64,000 bases of DNA from Methylomonas sp. ZR1 (GCF_013141865.1 NZ_RCST01000001.1:3782001-3846000); one strand, 5' to 3'. Counted from the stretch's first letter, positions 43,077-52,540 are shown. Notes: generated from the sequence alone by a model not told the origin. Translations and numbers: made by a program.

Positions 43077-44546
43077 ATGAATTCAAATGCCAATATTCCG
43101 TTTTTAAGAACCAAGCTGAATTATGCGGTGGCAGCCGTTATATTTTTTACCGTTGCGGCATTCGTCTACACGCTTATCACGCATGGCTTTTCCTGGCTCA
43201 TGCTTGGCTTGCTGCTGCCGTTGCCGGTGATAGCTCTGGATGCCTGGCACGCCGGCAAACAATGCCTGCTGGTATTAGAGCGTATAGAAGAAGTGCTGAG
43301 ACACACTAATCAAGGCCAACTCTATCATCGCGTCACCAAAACGCGAGGCATGGGCGAAGTCGGCAAAATAGCCTGGGAGCTCAATGAAACCCTGGACATC
43401 ATGGAGTCTTACTTCAAAGAAATGAACTCCTGTTTCCAGCACGCAGCCGAAGGCAATTATGACCGTTATGCCTTGGTTGACGGCTTTCCGGGCATACTGA
43501 AAAAATCGGCGAAGAATATGAACGACGCCATCAAATTAATGGATGAAAACGACAAATTAACGATCAAGCGGCGTTTATCGGCCGGTCTGCATGCGCTCAA
43601 CACCAACAATCTGCTCAACAATCTGAAAGGTAATCAGAGCGACTTGCTCAATATCACCGAGCAAATGCAGAAAGTAGAAAATATTGCTGTGGAAACGGGT
43701 GAAAACGCCAACGCCAGCCTATCCGCCGTCGAAACCATCAGCAACTCCCTGTCCGACATCAATGCCAATGTACATTCGGTGTCGGATGTGATCGGTGCGC
43801 TGATTAACGACAGCAAAAAAATTACTGAATCCTTATCGATGATTACCGGAATTGCCGATCAAACCAACCTGCTGGCCTTAAACGCCTCCATAGAAGCGGC
43901 ACGCGCCGGCGAGCATGGACGGGGCTTCGCGGTAGTCGCGGACGAAGTCAAAAATCTCTCCGAGCATACCAAGAACGCCGCGTTGGAAGTCTCCAGAACA
44001 TTGAAATCGTTTAATAAACGAGTCGAACAAATGCAAATCGAGGCTGAAAGTTCGTCATCGCTGTCGCAAGAGATACTGGCTCAGGTCAACTCCTTCCGCC
44101 AGCAGTTTTCCAATCTCTCGCAGTCGGCAAAAATTTCGGTCGATTACATTTCTTATGCCAAAGACAAATCCTTCGGCGTCCTGGCCAAACTGGATCATGT
44201 GGTTTACAAACAAAACGGCTATGTGGCGATAGAAACCTTCAGCGAGTGTCCGCATCACCAAGCGATCATGGTAGACAACCATAATTGCCGGTTAGGAAAA
44301 TGGTATTACGAAGGACTGGGCTATGAAAAATTCCGCTCGACCAGCGCTTACGCCAAATTGAATCAGCCGCATGCAGAGGTGCATAGGACGACGCAAAAGG
44401 CTTATGAAGTCTCTCGATCCAAATGGGTGGATGATCCAGGCATGCTTGATGAGATCATTCGGCAAATGCAACTGGCCGAGGCCGCCAGCGCCGAGGTGAT
44501 GCAGTATATCGACGCGATGGTGGAAGAAAGGCATAAAAACATATAG
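43077..44546 (+). CDS. Methyl-accepting chemotaxis protein with C-terminal CZB zinc-sensor domain
   Basis: A 489-residue receptor. Two N-terminal membrane helices (about residues 15-58) have almost no periplasmic loop. A linker holds HAMP-like helices, then comes the signalling hairpin tip [19 protein letters not shown] followed by [20 protein letters not shown]. The C-terminal CZB domain has His in [12 protein letters not shown], Cys in [12 protein letters not shown], and His pair HAEVH in [11 protein letters not shown], the C/H set that binds zinc. CZB receptors sense zinc or hypochlorous acid. Without a periplasmic sensor domain, it may rely on the PAS protein and CZB for input. Confidence 0.94.
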   Translation: MNSNANIPFLRTKLNYAVAAVIFFTVAAFVYTLITHGFSWLMLGLLLPLPVIALDAWHAGKQCLLVLERIEEVLRHTNQGQLYHRVTKTRGMGEVGKIAWELNETLDIMESYFKEMNSCFQHAAEGNYDRYALVDGFPGILKKSAKNMNDAIKLMDENDKLTIKRRLSAGLHALNTNNLLNNLKGNQSDLLNITEQMQKVENIAVETGENANASLSAVETISNSLSDINANVHSVSDVIGALINDSKKITESLSMITGIADQTNLLALNASIEAARAGEHGRGFAVVADEVKNLSEHTKNAALEVSRTLKSFNKRVEQMQIEAESSSSLSQEILAQVNSFRQQFSNLSQSAKISVDYISYAKDKSFGVLAKLDHVVYKQNGYVAIETFSECPHHQAIMVDNHNCRLGKWYYEGLGYEKFRSTSAYAKLNQPHAEVHRTTQKAYEVSRSKWVDDPGMLDEIIRQMQLAEAASAEVMQYIDAMVEERHKNI

Positions 44547-44616
44547 TCCACCGCTTTACAGAATCGCATAGCGCAAGTCGCTTCGGTGCAAAGCGCAGCA
44601 ACATGCACTGAGCTGC

Positions 44617-45132
44617 CTAACTTCCCAAATATTCCACCGTCACTTCCGCTAATCCGTGCATACCGATCTGTTCCGCCGCGCCCTGGGACAGATCGATAAG
44701 TCGATTAGCCTTGAATGGCCCCCTGTCGTTGATCACCACATCCACAAAACGGCCGTTACGCAGATTGGTAACCCGAACTTTAGAGGGAATCGGCAGCGTT
44801 TTATGCGCCGCCGTCATGCCGCGCGGATCGAAGCGGTCGCCATTGGCCGTAAAATTACCGGATTCTGCGCCATACCAGGAAGCCAAGCCCTGCGCTTTGT
44901 ACCCTAGCGCGCTGTGCAGCGGGGAATAAGTTTTACCTTTGACTTTATAGGATTTGGTGTAAGTCGTCTTAGTCGTACCGGTCAGCACGGCTTGATCGTC
45001 AGTGCGTTGCAGCGTCGGAACACTGGAACAGGCACTAAGTAGACTAATAAACATCAGCGGCATAACTGTATGCCATCGCCGCACGTTGAGGCTAAATCGG
45101 CTTGAAAAAACCGATACCGTGTTTAAGAACAT
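44617..45132 (-). CDS. rlpA: RlpA-like septal ring lytic transglycosylase, lipoprotein
   Basis: A 171-residue protein. The start at 45132 is chosen for GGAGAAAC eight bases upstream. The signal region ends in the lipobox LLSACSS. The double-psi beta-barrel holds the RlpA pattern: GLASWYGAESGNFTANGDRF, MTAAHKTLPIPSKVRVTNL and VVINDRGPFKANRLIDLSQG. RlpA cleaves glycan strands lacking peptides and localises to the division septum. The SPOR domain of longer RlpA proteins is absent, so this is the short form. It is transcribed alone. Confidence 0.92.
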   Translation of the reverse strand: MFLNTVSVFSSRFSLNVRRWHTVMPLMFISLLSACSSVPTLQRTDDQAVLTGTTKTTYTKSYKVKGKTYSPLHSALGYKAQGLASWYGAESGNFTANGDRFDPRGMTAAHKTLPIPSKVRVTNLRNGRFVDVVINDRGPFKANRLIDLSQGAAEQIGMHGLAEVTVEYLGS

Positions 45133-45235
45133 AACTGTTTCTCCGCGTGGAAGACTGCTTAAACAAGCAGTCTTCAATGGATAGAGTTGAAAAATTCAGA
45201 CGAGATTGCCGAGCCGGTTTATCCTGACGGATTGC

Positions 45236-45631
45236 TCAGTTAACTACCCGATGGCCGCGTTGGCGTAAGCAGTTGTTGTAGGCGTTTTTATAGCGGTCTT
45301 CGGATTGAATACCTTGTTTGGACGCACCACCGATACCGCCGGCAGCTGCACCGATAGCCGCGCCTTTTCCAGGGCTGCCGAGCACTGCGCCCAAAGCGGC
45401 GCCACCGGCCGCGCCAATCAGGCCGCCAACGCCGGCACCTATCGCAGCTTCTTTCGCAGTGCCTCCGGACGCTTGCGATGCCAATTGCTGGCACTCATGC
45501 ATATCCTGATTCAAGCGGTAAGAATTTGGGTTATTGTAAGCATCGACGGTTGGCGTCCAGCCGGTTTGCGAAGCGCAAGCCGATACCAACAGACAAACGA
45601 CAGTGACTGAACAGACTGTTAGCTTCGTCAT
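45236..45631 (-). CDS. Glycine-zipper lipoprotein
   Basis: A 131-residue protein with a lipoprotein signal (VVCLLVSACASQTG; lipobox VSAC). A glycine-zipper segment (GAGVGGLIGAAGGAALGAVL and GKGAAIGAAAGGIGG, about residues 64-102) has the G-x-x-x-G pattern of proteins that span or bind the outer membrane. A C-terminal tail has RYKNAYNNCLRQRGHRVV. The N-terminal Gln/Cys pair (MHECQQLA) is common in the family. It overlaps the stop of the 45631-46017 gene by one base, so they form an operon. Confidence 0.85.
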   Translation of the reverse strand: MTKLTVCSVTVVCLLVSACASQTGWTPTVDAYNNPNSYRLNQDMHECQQLASQASGGTAKEAAIGAGVGGLIGAAGGAALGAVLGSPGKGAAIGAAAGGIGGASKQGIQSEDRYKNAYNNCLRQRGHRVVN

Positions 45632-46017
45632 TATCTATTCATCCCATTGCCAATCCACGAACCGGCCGCAGCACCGATACCGGCCGCCAATGGGTCACCG
45701 CGACCCATTTCATAACCCATCGCACTACCCACCAAACCGCCAACCAAACCTTGCGGAGAACGCTGGTCGTAACCGCCATATCTAACTGGCGGGGGTGGCG
45801 GCGGCGCGTAATAGCGCTGTTGCATGGGCACATATTCCACTACTCGCTCGGGCACATACACCCGCTCCACAGGGTAAGCAGGGTAATACTCGCGTCCATA
45901 ACCGTGACCGTGATGGTGGTGGTGCCGATGATGACGATGCTCGCCCCAATCGTCATCGGCCAAAGCCGCTGAAGAAAACAACAAACCGATCAACATGATT
46001 TTTGTCACTCTGAACAT
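45631..46017 (-). CDS. His-rich exported glycine-zipper protein
   Basis: A 128-residue protein with a signal peptide ending at ALADD (about residue 20). Then comes a His cluster (EHRHHRHHHHHGHG), a Tyr/Val/Pro segment (VERVYVPERVVEYVP, a proline run), and a C-terminal glycine-zipper (QGLVGGLVGSAMGYEMGR, GIGAAAGSWIGNG). The His run suggests metal binding, most likely nickel, zinc or copper; this is inference. It is first in the two-gene operon. Confidence 0.8.
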   Translation of the reverse strand: MFRVTKIMLIGLLFSSAALADDDWGEHRHHRHHHHHGHGYGREYYPAYPVERVYVPERVVEYVPMQQRYYAPPPPPPVRYGGYDQRSPQGLVGGLVGSAMGYEMGRGDPLAAGIGAAAGSWIGNGMNR

Positions 46018-46335
46018 ATATGACTCCTTGTTGGGAAATTATTCAGTTGCGGCAAATTCTAGGGAGACTGGCTTAAAACAGAATTAAGGGCAGATTATGA
46101 TCGGATTAAGAATCTCGCCGCGCTGATTAGCCCGTTAAGCAACGAAATCAGCAATTATCTGGGCATATCCTTGACCGACCTTGACGGCCCTGATTCGTCA
46201 TTAAACAGAACGGGCGATAACTGCATTCGCGGTGGGTTGTAAAATACTTAGCGTTTTTTTGGACCGTTTCAACTTACGTTTGAAGTTGAAAGTCTGCCGA
46301 ACGTACCTTTGGGTTTCTCGTCAGAACAGCGAAGC
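46018..46335. other. Intergenic region with a 9-bp hairpin
   Basis: About 320 bases between the His-rich gene and engB. TTTCAACTT (46267-46275) and AAGTTGAAA (46283-46291) form a stem around ACGTTTG, about 45 bases after the engB stop on the minus strand. It could end engB transcription. Nothing else was recognised. Confidence 0.5.
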
Positions 46336-46959
46336 CTAATCCTCCGACACCACCATCTTCCTGAACCCAAACCACTCATCCAAAACCTGGTGTACATCGT
46401 CAATGCCGACTTTGTTCAAAGCGGAAAACAATTGCAAAGTCACCACAATATCCGCTTGACTCAAATCCCGCTGCACCTGCAATAAAGTAGTCTTGGCCGC
46501 GCCGAATTTCAGTTTGTCGGATTTGGTCAACAAAATGTGCAAGGGCAATTTGCGATGTTCGCACCATTCAACCATTTGCCAATCGAAATCGGTGAGTGGG
46601 TGGCGGATGTCCATGACTTGAACGATACCGCACAGGGCTTGGCGGTCGTGTAAGTAGCGTTCCATCATCTGCCGCCAATCTTTTTTGATGGCCTCCGGCA
46701 CTTTCGCGTAGCCATAACCGGGCAGGTCGACCAGTTTGCGTTGGGCGTCTATTTCAAAAAAATTCAGCAATTGGGTACGGCCCGGGGTTTTACTGACGCG
46801 GGCCAAGGCATTTTGTTGCACCAGCGTATTGATTGCACTGGATTTACCGGCGTTGGAGCGGCCGGCGAAAGCGATTTCCATGCCTTGGTCGGGCGGCGCG
46901 TCCTTCAGTTTGGGAGCGCTGTTGATGAACTTGGCCTGGTGGTAGATGGGATTCATCAC
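46336..46959 (-). CDS. engB: Ribosome-biogenesis GTPase EngB/YihA
   Basis: A 207-residue GTPase needed for assembly of the 50S ribosomal subunit. The G motifs are present: G1 AFAGRSNAGKSSAINTL, G2 region with TPGRTQLLNFF, G3 VDLPGYGYAKV, G4 LLTKSDKL, and G5 LFSALNKVG. The N-terminal HQAKFINSAPKLKDAP is typical of the family. It is divergent from cytochrome c4, as in Pseudomonas, where engB, cytochrome c4, dsbA and dgcP lie together. Confidence 0.96.
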   Translation of the reverse strand: MMNPIYHQAKFINSAPKLKDAPPDQGMEIAFAGRSNAGKSSAINTLVQQNALARVSKTPGRTQLLNFFEIDAQRKLVDLPGYGYAKVPEAIKKDWRQMMERYLHDRQALCGIVQVMDIRHPLTDFDWQMVEWCEHRKLPLHILLTKSDKLKFGAAKTTLLQVQRDLSQADIVVTLQLFSALNKVGIDDVHQVLDEWFGFRKMVVSED

Positions 46960-47067
46960 AATCTCGCTTAGTGTTTATAAATCGGTTAGAATCCGGGCAT
47001 TATAACGTCCGGCGGCTGACATCAGCTTGCTTTATATCGAATCAACCTTCCTGAGCAGGGGCCCATA

Positions 47068-47748
47068 ATGATAAAAAAATTGCTGACTGTTTCCATCTCT
47101 TTGTTGTTGGCAACTGCTGCCGGCCATGTAAACGCGCAAGGTAATGCCAGCGCCAGCGCCGGAAAAACCAAAGCCGCCAGTTGCGCGGGCTGCCACGGCG
47201 AAGACGGTAACAGCACGATGCCGGCGTTTCCGAAATTGGCGGGACAGCATCAAACTTATTTGGTTAAGCAATTACAAGCGTTCAAGAGCGGCGCGCGCTT
47301 GGCCCCGATGATGGCGCCATTAGCGGCGGGCCTTGACGAGCAAACAATTCAAGAGCTTGCCAGTTATTATGCCGGCAACAAAATTTCCACCAATCCGGCG
47401 CCCAAACTGCCGGCGAATGACGACGATGCGCCCGCAAAAACCCCTGAGCAAGAAAAAGCCGCGCTGGATGCCTTAATTACGCAAGGTAGCGACTTATACC
47501 GTAACGGCAATATCAGCCGCGAAGTGTCGGCATGCGTGGCATGCCACGGCCCTTATGCTGAAGGCAATAAACCGGCCTCATTCCCGTCCTTACATTCGCA
47601 GCACGCCGATTATCTGATTAAAAGTCTGACTGATTTCAAAACCGGTGCCCGCAGCAACAACCGGGAGAACATGATGCACATGATCGCCACCAAAATGACT
47701 GACGAGGATATTAAAGCGGTTGCTTATTACATCTCCACGATGAAATAA
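47068..47748 (+). CDS. Dihaem cytochrome c4
   Basis: A 226-residue periplasmic protein with a signal peptide ending at VNAQG. There are two haem sites: CAGCHGEDGN (first domain) and CVACHGPYAEGN (second), each followed by a Met ligand region (the first domain ends in MMAPLAAGL, the second in MMHMIATKM). Two similar about 100-residue domains are the c4 layout. It carries electrons from the bc1 complex to the terminal oxidase. A stem (47758-47785, ATCCGGC with GCCGGAT) follows the stop and may be its terminator. Confidence 0.95.
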   Translation: MIKKLLTVSISLLLATAAGHVNAQGNASASAGKTKAASCAGCHGEDGNSTMPAFPKLAGQHQTYLVKQLQAFKSGARLAPMMAPLAAGLDEQTIQELASYYAGNKISTNPAPKLPANDDDAPAKTPEQEKAALDALITQGSDLYRNGNISREVSACVACHGPYAEGNKPASFPSLHSQHADYLIKSLTDFKTGARSNNRENMMHMIATKMTDEDIKAVAYYISTMK

Positions 47749-48097
47749 GCCTTCGTTATCCGGCGGAGTTGCTGCTCTGCCGGATTTGACCAGTCCTTGA
47801 TTCACAAGGATTAAATTCTCTTCCTCGCTCTTGTCGCAACCTGCCTTCCTCGTTCTGAAAGCTCTCTTCCTGAAGGCCGGCGCGGAAGCGTTGCCTTGAA
47901 AACTGGACAAGGTCAGCTCCGCAACAGATTGGGTTAGATTACAGAACTGCGTTTGCTTGAATGTTACGAAGTGAGGGCTGACGAGGTGCGGACCAGTCAT
48001 TGACTGGGCGAATACGTTCGATTTTTTGTCAAATTGTTTACGCATCTGGGTGTAAACATGGTTTTTTATCGGGAATACATTATTACGGAGAACGTTG
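47749..48097. other. Intergenic region between cytochrome c4 and dsbA
   Basis: About 350 bases. A stem at 47758-47785 (ATCCGGC with GCCGGAT, GGAG/CTC inside) lies ten bases after the c4 stop. The rest shows no gene; a minus-strand frame of 151 codons is a shadow of c4 and the leader. The dsbA ribosome site is GGAG (48087-48090). Confidence 0.5.
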
Positions 48098-48703
48098 ATG
48101 TTAAAAATAATCGCATTGTTGGGACTGTTGGGCTTTTCTTCGCTGGTAAATGCAGAAGGCGGTTACGAAGCCATAACGCCGGCACAGCCGGTACAAAATC
48201 CGGACAAGATCGAAGTGATCGAGTTTTTTTGGTACGGCTGCCCGCATTGCTATAGCCTGGAACCGTCTATGGTCGAATGGCTGAAAACCAAACCCGCCAA
48301 TGTTGAGTTTATCCGTCAGCCGGCGGTATTCAGCGATCTGTGGGGCAAGCATGCCAAGGCCTATTTTACGGCCGAAGCGTTAGGTATTTTGGATAAAGTC
48401 CACGCCGATCTGTTCGATGCAATTCAGAACAAGAAGCAAAAATTAGTCAGCGAAGACGAACTGGCTAAGTTTTTTGCAGATCATGGCGTTAAGGACGAGG
48501 ATTTTCGCAGTGCTTTTAACTCGTTTTTGGTCGATGCCAAGCTGCGTCAAGCCGAATCTACCGGTCCTCGTTACGGTATCAGTGGGGTACCTGCACTGAT
48601 TGTCAACGGCAAATACAAAGTCACCGCTCAATCGGCCAAATCTCAAGCCAACATGTTGACCGTAGTCAATCAATTGATCGCACAAGAAAGCCAGAAAAAA
48701 TAA
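48098..48703 (+). CDS. dsbA: Thiol:disulfide interchange protein DsbA
   Basis: A 201-residue periplasmic oxidase that makes disulfide bonds in exported proteins. The ATG at 48098 is preferred over the TTG three bases earlier because GGAG sits seven bases before it. A signal peptide ends near VNAEG. The active site is FFWYGCPHCYSLEP (CPHC), and the cis-proline loop is ISGVPALIVNGKY (V-P). Length and helices fit DsbA. It lies between cytochrome c4 and the diguanylate cyclases, as in Pseudomonas. Confidence 0.96.
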   Translation: MLKIIALLGLLGFSSLVNAEGGYEAITPAQPVQNPDKIEVIEFFWYGCPHCYSLEPSMVEWLKTKPANVEFIRQPAVFSDLWGKHAKAYFTAEALGILDKVHADLFDAIQNKKQKLVSEDELAKFFADHGVKDEDFRSAFNSFLVDAKLRQAESTGPRYGISGVPALIVNGKYKVTAQSAKSQANMLTVVNQLIAQESQKK

Positions 48704-48828
48704 ACGCCCCACTAACGAATTGCCGCACAAGGACGTGAGGGGCGAATGCTGATTGTAGGATATTCTTCACAAATTCAACGATAGTCTATAATCAAGCGAC
48801 TAAGAATTTAAGAATTAGGGCACGTTTC

Positions 48829-50355
48829 ATGGTTTTTTTTAAAAACAAGGATGAGGGTCCGGACAGGTGGAAGGAAAAATACCTCAAGCTGTTGGACGAC
48901 CAGGAACACACTGAAAAACAATACAAAGCCAACGAAGAGTTGTTGTGCAAAACTATCGTCCGTTTTGCGCTGGCCGTTAAAGGCCTAAACCGGCAACTTG
49001 ATCCTCACTTAAACCGTATTCGCAATTTATTAAAAAGCGGCCTGCAAAGTCAGCAATTGCAGAAAGAGCTATCGGCTTTTTCTAATGCGCTGATAATGCT
49101 GGAAGAATCGCCTGAGCCTACTCTCATCGACGCTTCATTGCTGTTCGAGTTTCTTGGCAAACAATATCCCCAACACTCGGATCAGCTTGATGAGATTCGC
49201 GAAAAATACGAAAACCGCCTGTTCAGTAACAATCAGACCTTTTATCTGGCACTGTTGGAGCTTATAGAGGGCAACAAGCCGCTTGCCAACATGGACTTGG
49301 CCTTGGAGCTAACCGGAGCGGATGCTAAAGCCATCAATATTCAACTGGTTCGTTTGTTGGACAATGCGGAAATTCCGTTGGTTTTTGCCGAAGACGCCGA
49401 AAAGATCAAAAACCGGCTGCATGCCGATCAAGCCTTAGGGCCTATTTTTGACGATACGGTTGCATTGCTGTTGGCGATAAAAAAACATTTGGAATCCGAA
49501 CAGCAGGAGATGGCGGCATTTTTGTCGAAATTGACCGAGCAATTAACCGAATTAGGTGTAAAAGCGACCGGTGTTAACGCCGCCAACGAAATAAGGGTTA
49601 AAAAGCGCAATCTGCTGGATCAAGCGGTATCCGAGCAAATTATGGAGCTACGCGAAAAGTCCGAGAACGCGACGCAACTTGAGCCGCTGAAGCAAATTGT
49701 CAGCAGTCGATTAACCACTATCACGCAACAGATCCAAGCACACAATCTCCAGGAACAGCAGGAACGCGATAAAACCCAACGGGACATGCAGATCCTGTCA
49801 CAAAGGTTGCGGGAAATGGAGTCCGAGTCCTCTGAGTTGCGCTCGAAACTGGATCTGGCCCAACATCGCGCGACCCGCGATCCGTTGACTAATCTGCCCA
49901 ATCGGTTGGCGTTCGAGGATCGATTGGCGGATGAGATGGCGCGTTGCCGACGGCATAAATCGCCGATGACACTAATGGTTTGGGACGTGGATCTGTTTAA
50001 GAGCATCAACGACACTTACGGCCATAAAAGCGGGGATAAGGCCCTGATTGTGATAGCCGAATTATTACTCAAACACTGCCGAGAAACCGATTTCGTGGCG
50101 CGTTTCGGCGGCGAGGAGTTTGTGATGATATTACCCGGCGCTGATGCCAAATCCGCCTTGGTGATCGCGGAAAAGCTTCGAAAAACCTTGGAAAACAGTA
50201 GCTTCAATGCCAATGGCAACAAAGTGTCGATCACCTTATCCTGCGGAATGAGCCAATTTATCGATGGCGACACTAACGAATCGATTTTCAATCGAGCCGA
50301 CTCAGGTTTGTACCGCGCCAAACAAACCGGCCGTAACCGCTGCGTTGTCGTGTAA
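48829..50355 (+). CDS. dgcP: DgcP-like diguanylate cyclase (copy 1)
   Basis: A 508-residue enzyme that makes cyclic di-GMP. The N-terminal 320 residues start DRWKEKYLKLLDDQEHTEKQ, very like Pseudomonas DgcP, and are helical with two similar bundles. A coiled coil (about 305-345) leads to the GGDEF domain: RDPLTNLPNRLAFEDRL, the active loop RFGGEEFVM, and the inhibitory I-site RETD five residues before it. DgcP in Pseudomonas lies near dsbA and affects biofilm formation; a pole-associated role here is inferred. The next gene is its paralogue. Confidence 0.9.
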   Translation: MVFFKNKDEGPDRWKEKYLKLLDDQEHTEKQYKANEELLCKTIVRFALAVKGLNRQLDPHLNRIRNLLKSGLQSQQLQKELSAFSNALIMLEESPEPTLIDASLLFEFLGKQYPQHSDQLDEIREKYENRLFSNNQTFYLALLELIEGNKPLANMDLALELTGADAKAINIQLVRLLDNAEIPLVFAEDAEKIKNRLHADQALGPIFDDTVALLLAIKKHLESEQQEMAAFLSKLTEQLTELGVKATGVNAANEIRVKKRNLLDQAVSEQIMELREKSENATQLEPLKQIVSSRLTTITQQIQAHNLQEQQERDKTQRDMQILSQRLREMESESSELRSKLDLAQHRATRDPLTNLPNRLAFEDRLADEMARCRRHKSPMTLMVWDVDLFKSINDTYGHKSGDKALIVIAELLLKHCRETDFVARFGGEEFVMILPGADAKSALVIAEKLRKTLENSSFNANGNKVSITLSCGMSQFIDGDTNESIFNRADSGLYRAKQTGRNRCVVV

Positions 50356-50368
50356 CCAAGTCTGATTC

Positions 50369-51679
50369 ATGGCAACTGCTAACCCTTATTCCGCACCACT
50401 CGATAACGAAAAGTTTTTATACAAGCTCGTTATTCAGCTGCTGATTTTTTGCCAAGGCAGCCACAAGTTGTTGGAGCCCCATCTTCTGGCAATAGGTGCA
50501 AAGTTGCGCAGCGGCGCTAATGCGCAGGAATTACTGCCTGAGTTGCAAGCGGTTTCCAAAACTTTGTTACACATTTCCAAACAAGCCAAGCAGAATGTGA
50601 GCGTCGGGGAAGACGATGCTACTGAGTCACAACACAACTATTTGCTGGAGCGTTTAGATGAACTGCTTGGCGAAACTGAGGTGCCTTTACGTTTTCAGCA
50701 ACAGACGTCACTATTAAAGCAACGGGTCAGAGCTAATCTCAGCGAGGATTCGTATAAGAAAGTCATCGACTCAGCGATTACATTGTTGCTGAACATCAAG
50801 GATTACAGCGCCTCCGAGCAGAAAGGTATCGATGTATTTCTCGGCGATTTAAGCGAGAGGCTGGACGAGCTCGGACAAGACGTAGAAACCGCTGGACAAG
50901 CTAATCGCGCATTGATTGATGATCGCGAGATTATGAACACCGAAATTCACAGGCAAGTCGGTAATCTAAAGGACTCGACACAGGCGGCTGAAGAACTCGA
51001 TTTGCTGAAGAACCAGACAGCCGAGCATCTTGATCGTTTGCTGGAGCGGTTACTTGAGCATAAACAAATAGAAGATGAAAGGCAGCGGGATGCGCAAGAA
51101 AAAATTGAGTCAATGACGCAAAAATTACAGGAGCTGGAAACTGAGACCGAGACCCTGCGCGTCAAACTTAAAATAGAGCACGACAAAGCCCTGAGCGATT
51201 CCTTGACCGGATTGCCGAATCGTCTGGCGTATAACAATCGTGCGGAAATGGAATTGAAACGTTGGAAGCGTTATAAAGCGCCGCTAGCGCTGATCATTTG
51301 GGATATTGATTTTTTCAAGCAAATCAATGACACCTACGGCCACAAGTCCGGCGATAAAACCCTGGCTTTGGTGGCTCAGCTATTGTTGAACAACTGCCGG
51401 GAAACGGACTTCGTCGCCCGTTACGGCGGCGAGGAATTTGTCATGCTGATGCCCAACACTAGTGCGCTTCAGGCGCTGGAAATGGCGGAAAACACCCGCA
51501 AGATGATTAAAAGCTGCGGATTTAATTCTAACGGCGAAAATATCAATCTAACTCTGAGTTGCGGTATCAGTGAGTTTATAGACGGCGACATGCATGACGA
51601 TGTGTTCGTGCGGGCCGATCAGGCGCTCTATCAGTCCAAACAAGGTGGGCGCAATCGCTGTACGGTGTTCGAACGATAA
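50369..51679 (+). CDS. DgcP-like diguanylate cyclase (copy 2)
   Basis: A 436-residue paralogue of the upstream cyclase, starting 13 bases after it. The N-terminal helical region is shorter (about residues 1-245) but related (KLVIQLLIFCQGSHKLLEPH, then ELLPELQAVSKTL). The GGDEF domain is complete: SDSLTGLPNRLAYNNR, the loop RYGGEEFVMLMP, and the I-site RETD. The tandem looks like a gene duplication within the operon; both should be active. Confidence 0.93.
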   Translation: MATANPYSAPLDNEKFLYKLVIQLLIFCQGSHKLLEPHLLAIGAKLRSGANAQELLPELQAVSKTLLHISKQAKQNVSVGEDDATESQHNYLLERLDELLGETEVPLRFQQQTSLLKQRVRANLSEDSYKKVIDSAITLLLNIKDYSASEQKGIDVFLGDLSERLDELGQDVETAGQANRALIDDREIMNTEIHRQVGNLKDSTQAAEELDLLKNQTAEHLDRLLERLLEHKQIEDERQRDAQEKIESMTQKLQELETETETLRVKLKIEHDKALSDSLTGLPNRLAYNNRAEMELKRWKRYKAPLALIIWDIDFFKQINDTYGHKSGDKTLALVAQLLLNNCRETDFVARYGGEEFVMLMPNTSALQALEMAENTRKMIKSCGFNSNGENINLTLSCGISEFIDGDMHDDVFVRADQALYQSKQGGRNRCTVFER

Positions 51680-51805
51680 TCTTTACGAGTCCCCACTTTT
51701 TTGGCGGCTCTTTTAGAACACTGGCTATCTAGCGCAAAAAGTTAGTTTTTTAGCATCGCCTCTACAAACGCGCTCCCCACAACTGAGCAATCTGTTCGCT
51801 TACTC

Positions 51806-52492
51806 TCAGCCAAATAAAAATGGATAGCTAACCGATCTGAACGGTGTATTGGCTGTTAGGCAACGGTCGAATATGCCGATTGCCTCATCGCAGGAGATGA
51901 TTTCCTGCTGACTGTCCAGGATATAGTGGGCTAAATTAAGGATACATTTCCAGTGGCGGCGATTGTCGATAAAGCGAAAAGCCTGAAGCAACAATTCCTG
52001 CATTTTCTCTTCCCGCTGACTTTTTGACGCGATGAAGTGATCCAGGTAACTGAGCGCCTTTTCCAGATCGCTGCAGCCGCCGTAGTTATGTAAGGCATTG
52101 AAACTTATTAGATTGATATTAAAAACTTCGTCATCGCGAATGGACACGTATTTGGCTTCCGCCAAAGGCCCAACCAATAAGTTGACAACATCCGCTTCGT
52201 AAGCGCGTTGACAGGCGTGCTGCTGCTTATCGTCGGATAAGTCGTTAAAGCTTTCCACGACAGCAATCGGCAAGTTTTGGATTAAGTTGCCGTCTACGAC
52301 TTTCGCAAAAAAATCGTCGTAAGCATTAACAGGCCGTTTGACATGTATTTCAAAAAATACCGGAGGTAATTGTTTTTGGCGATTGCCAAGATGGATAGCC
52401 GCGGCATGACCGGCTTCATGAAAAGCTGTGCGCCAATTGAGTTCGTTAGGGTGCACGAAAGTTGACGTAGTTGAATAGTAGTTTCGTTCCAT
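51806..52492 (-). CDS. Orphan protein with HEAGH peptidase motif (M41-like)
   Basis: A 228-residue protein. The start at 52492 (MERNYYSTTSTFVHPNELNW) is preferred for a GAGG site nine bases upstream; an ATG five codons earlier lacks one. The zinc motif is TAFHEAGHAAAIHLGN (HEAGH), the same wording as in FtsH peptidases, but there is no AAA domain. A possible third ligand lies in a later acidic stretch such as LVGPLAEAKY. Its role is unknown. It is transcribed alone, after a strong terminator. Confidence 0.7.
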   Translation of the reverse strand: MERNYYSTTSTFVHPNELNWRTAFHEAGHAAAIHLGNRQKQLPPVFFEIHVKRPVNAYDDFFAKVVDGNLIQNLPIAVVESFNDLSDDKQQHACQRAYEADVVNLLVGPLAEAKYVSIRDDEVFNINLISFNALHNYGGCSDLEKALSYLDHFIASKSQREEKMQELLLQAFRFIDNRRHWKCILNLAHYILDSQQEIISCDEAIGIFDRCLTANTPFRSVSYPFLFG

Positions 52493-52511
52493 AGACAGCA
52501 ACCTCATCCAG

Positions 52512-52540
52512 AAAAAAGATGCGGCCCAAGGGCCGCATTG
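52512..52540 (-). terminator. Rho-independent terminator after the GH17 gene
   Basis: Minus-strand reading: ATGCGGCCC and GGGCCGCAT (52538-52530 with 52527-52519) with a tight loop, then CTTTTTTC. It lies about 190 bases after the GH17 stop and just before the orphan M41-like gene, which would keep the two units apart. Confidence 0.85.
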
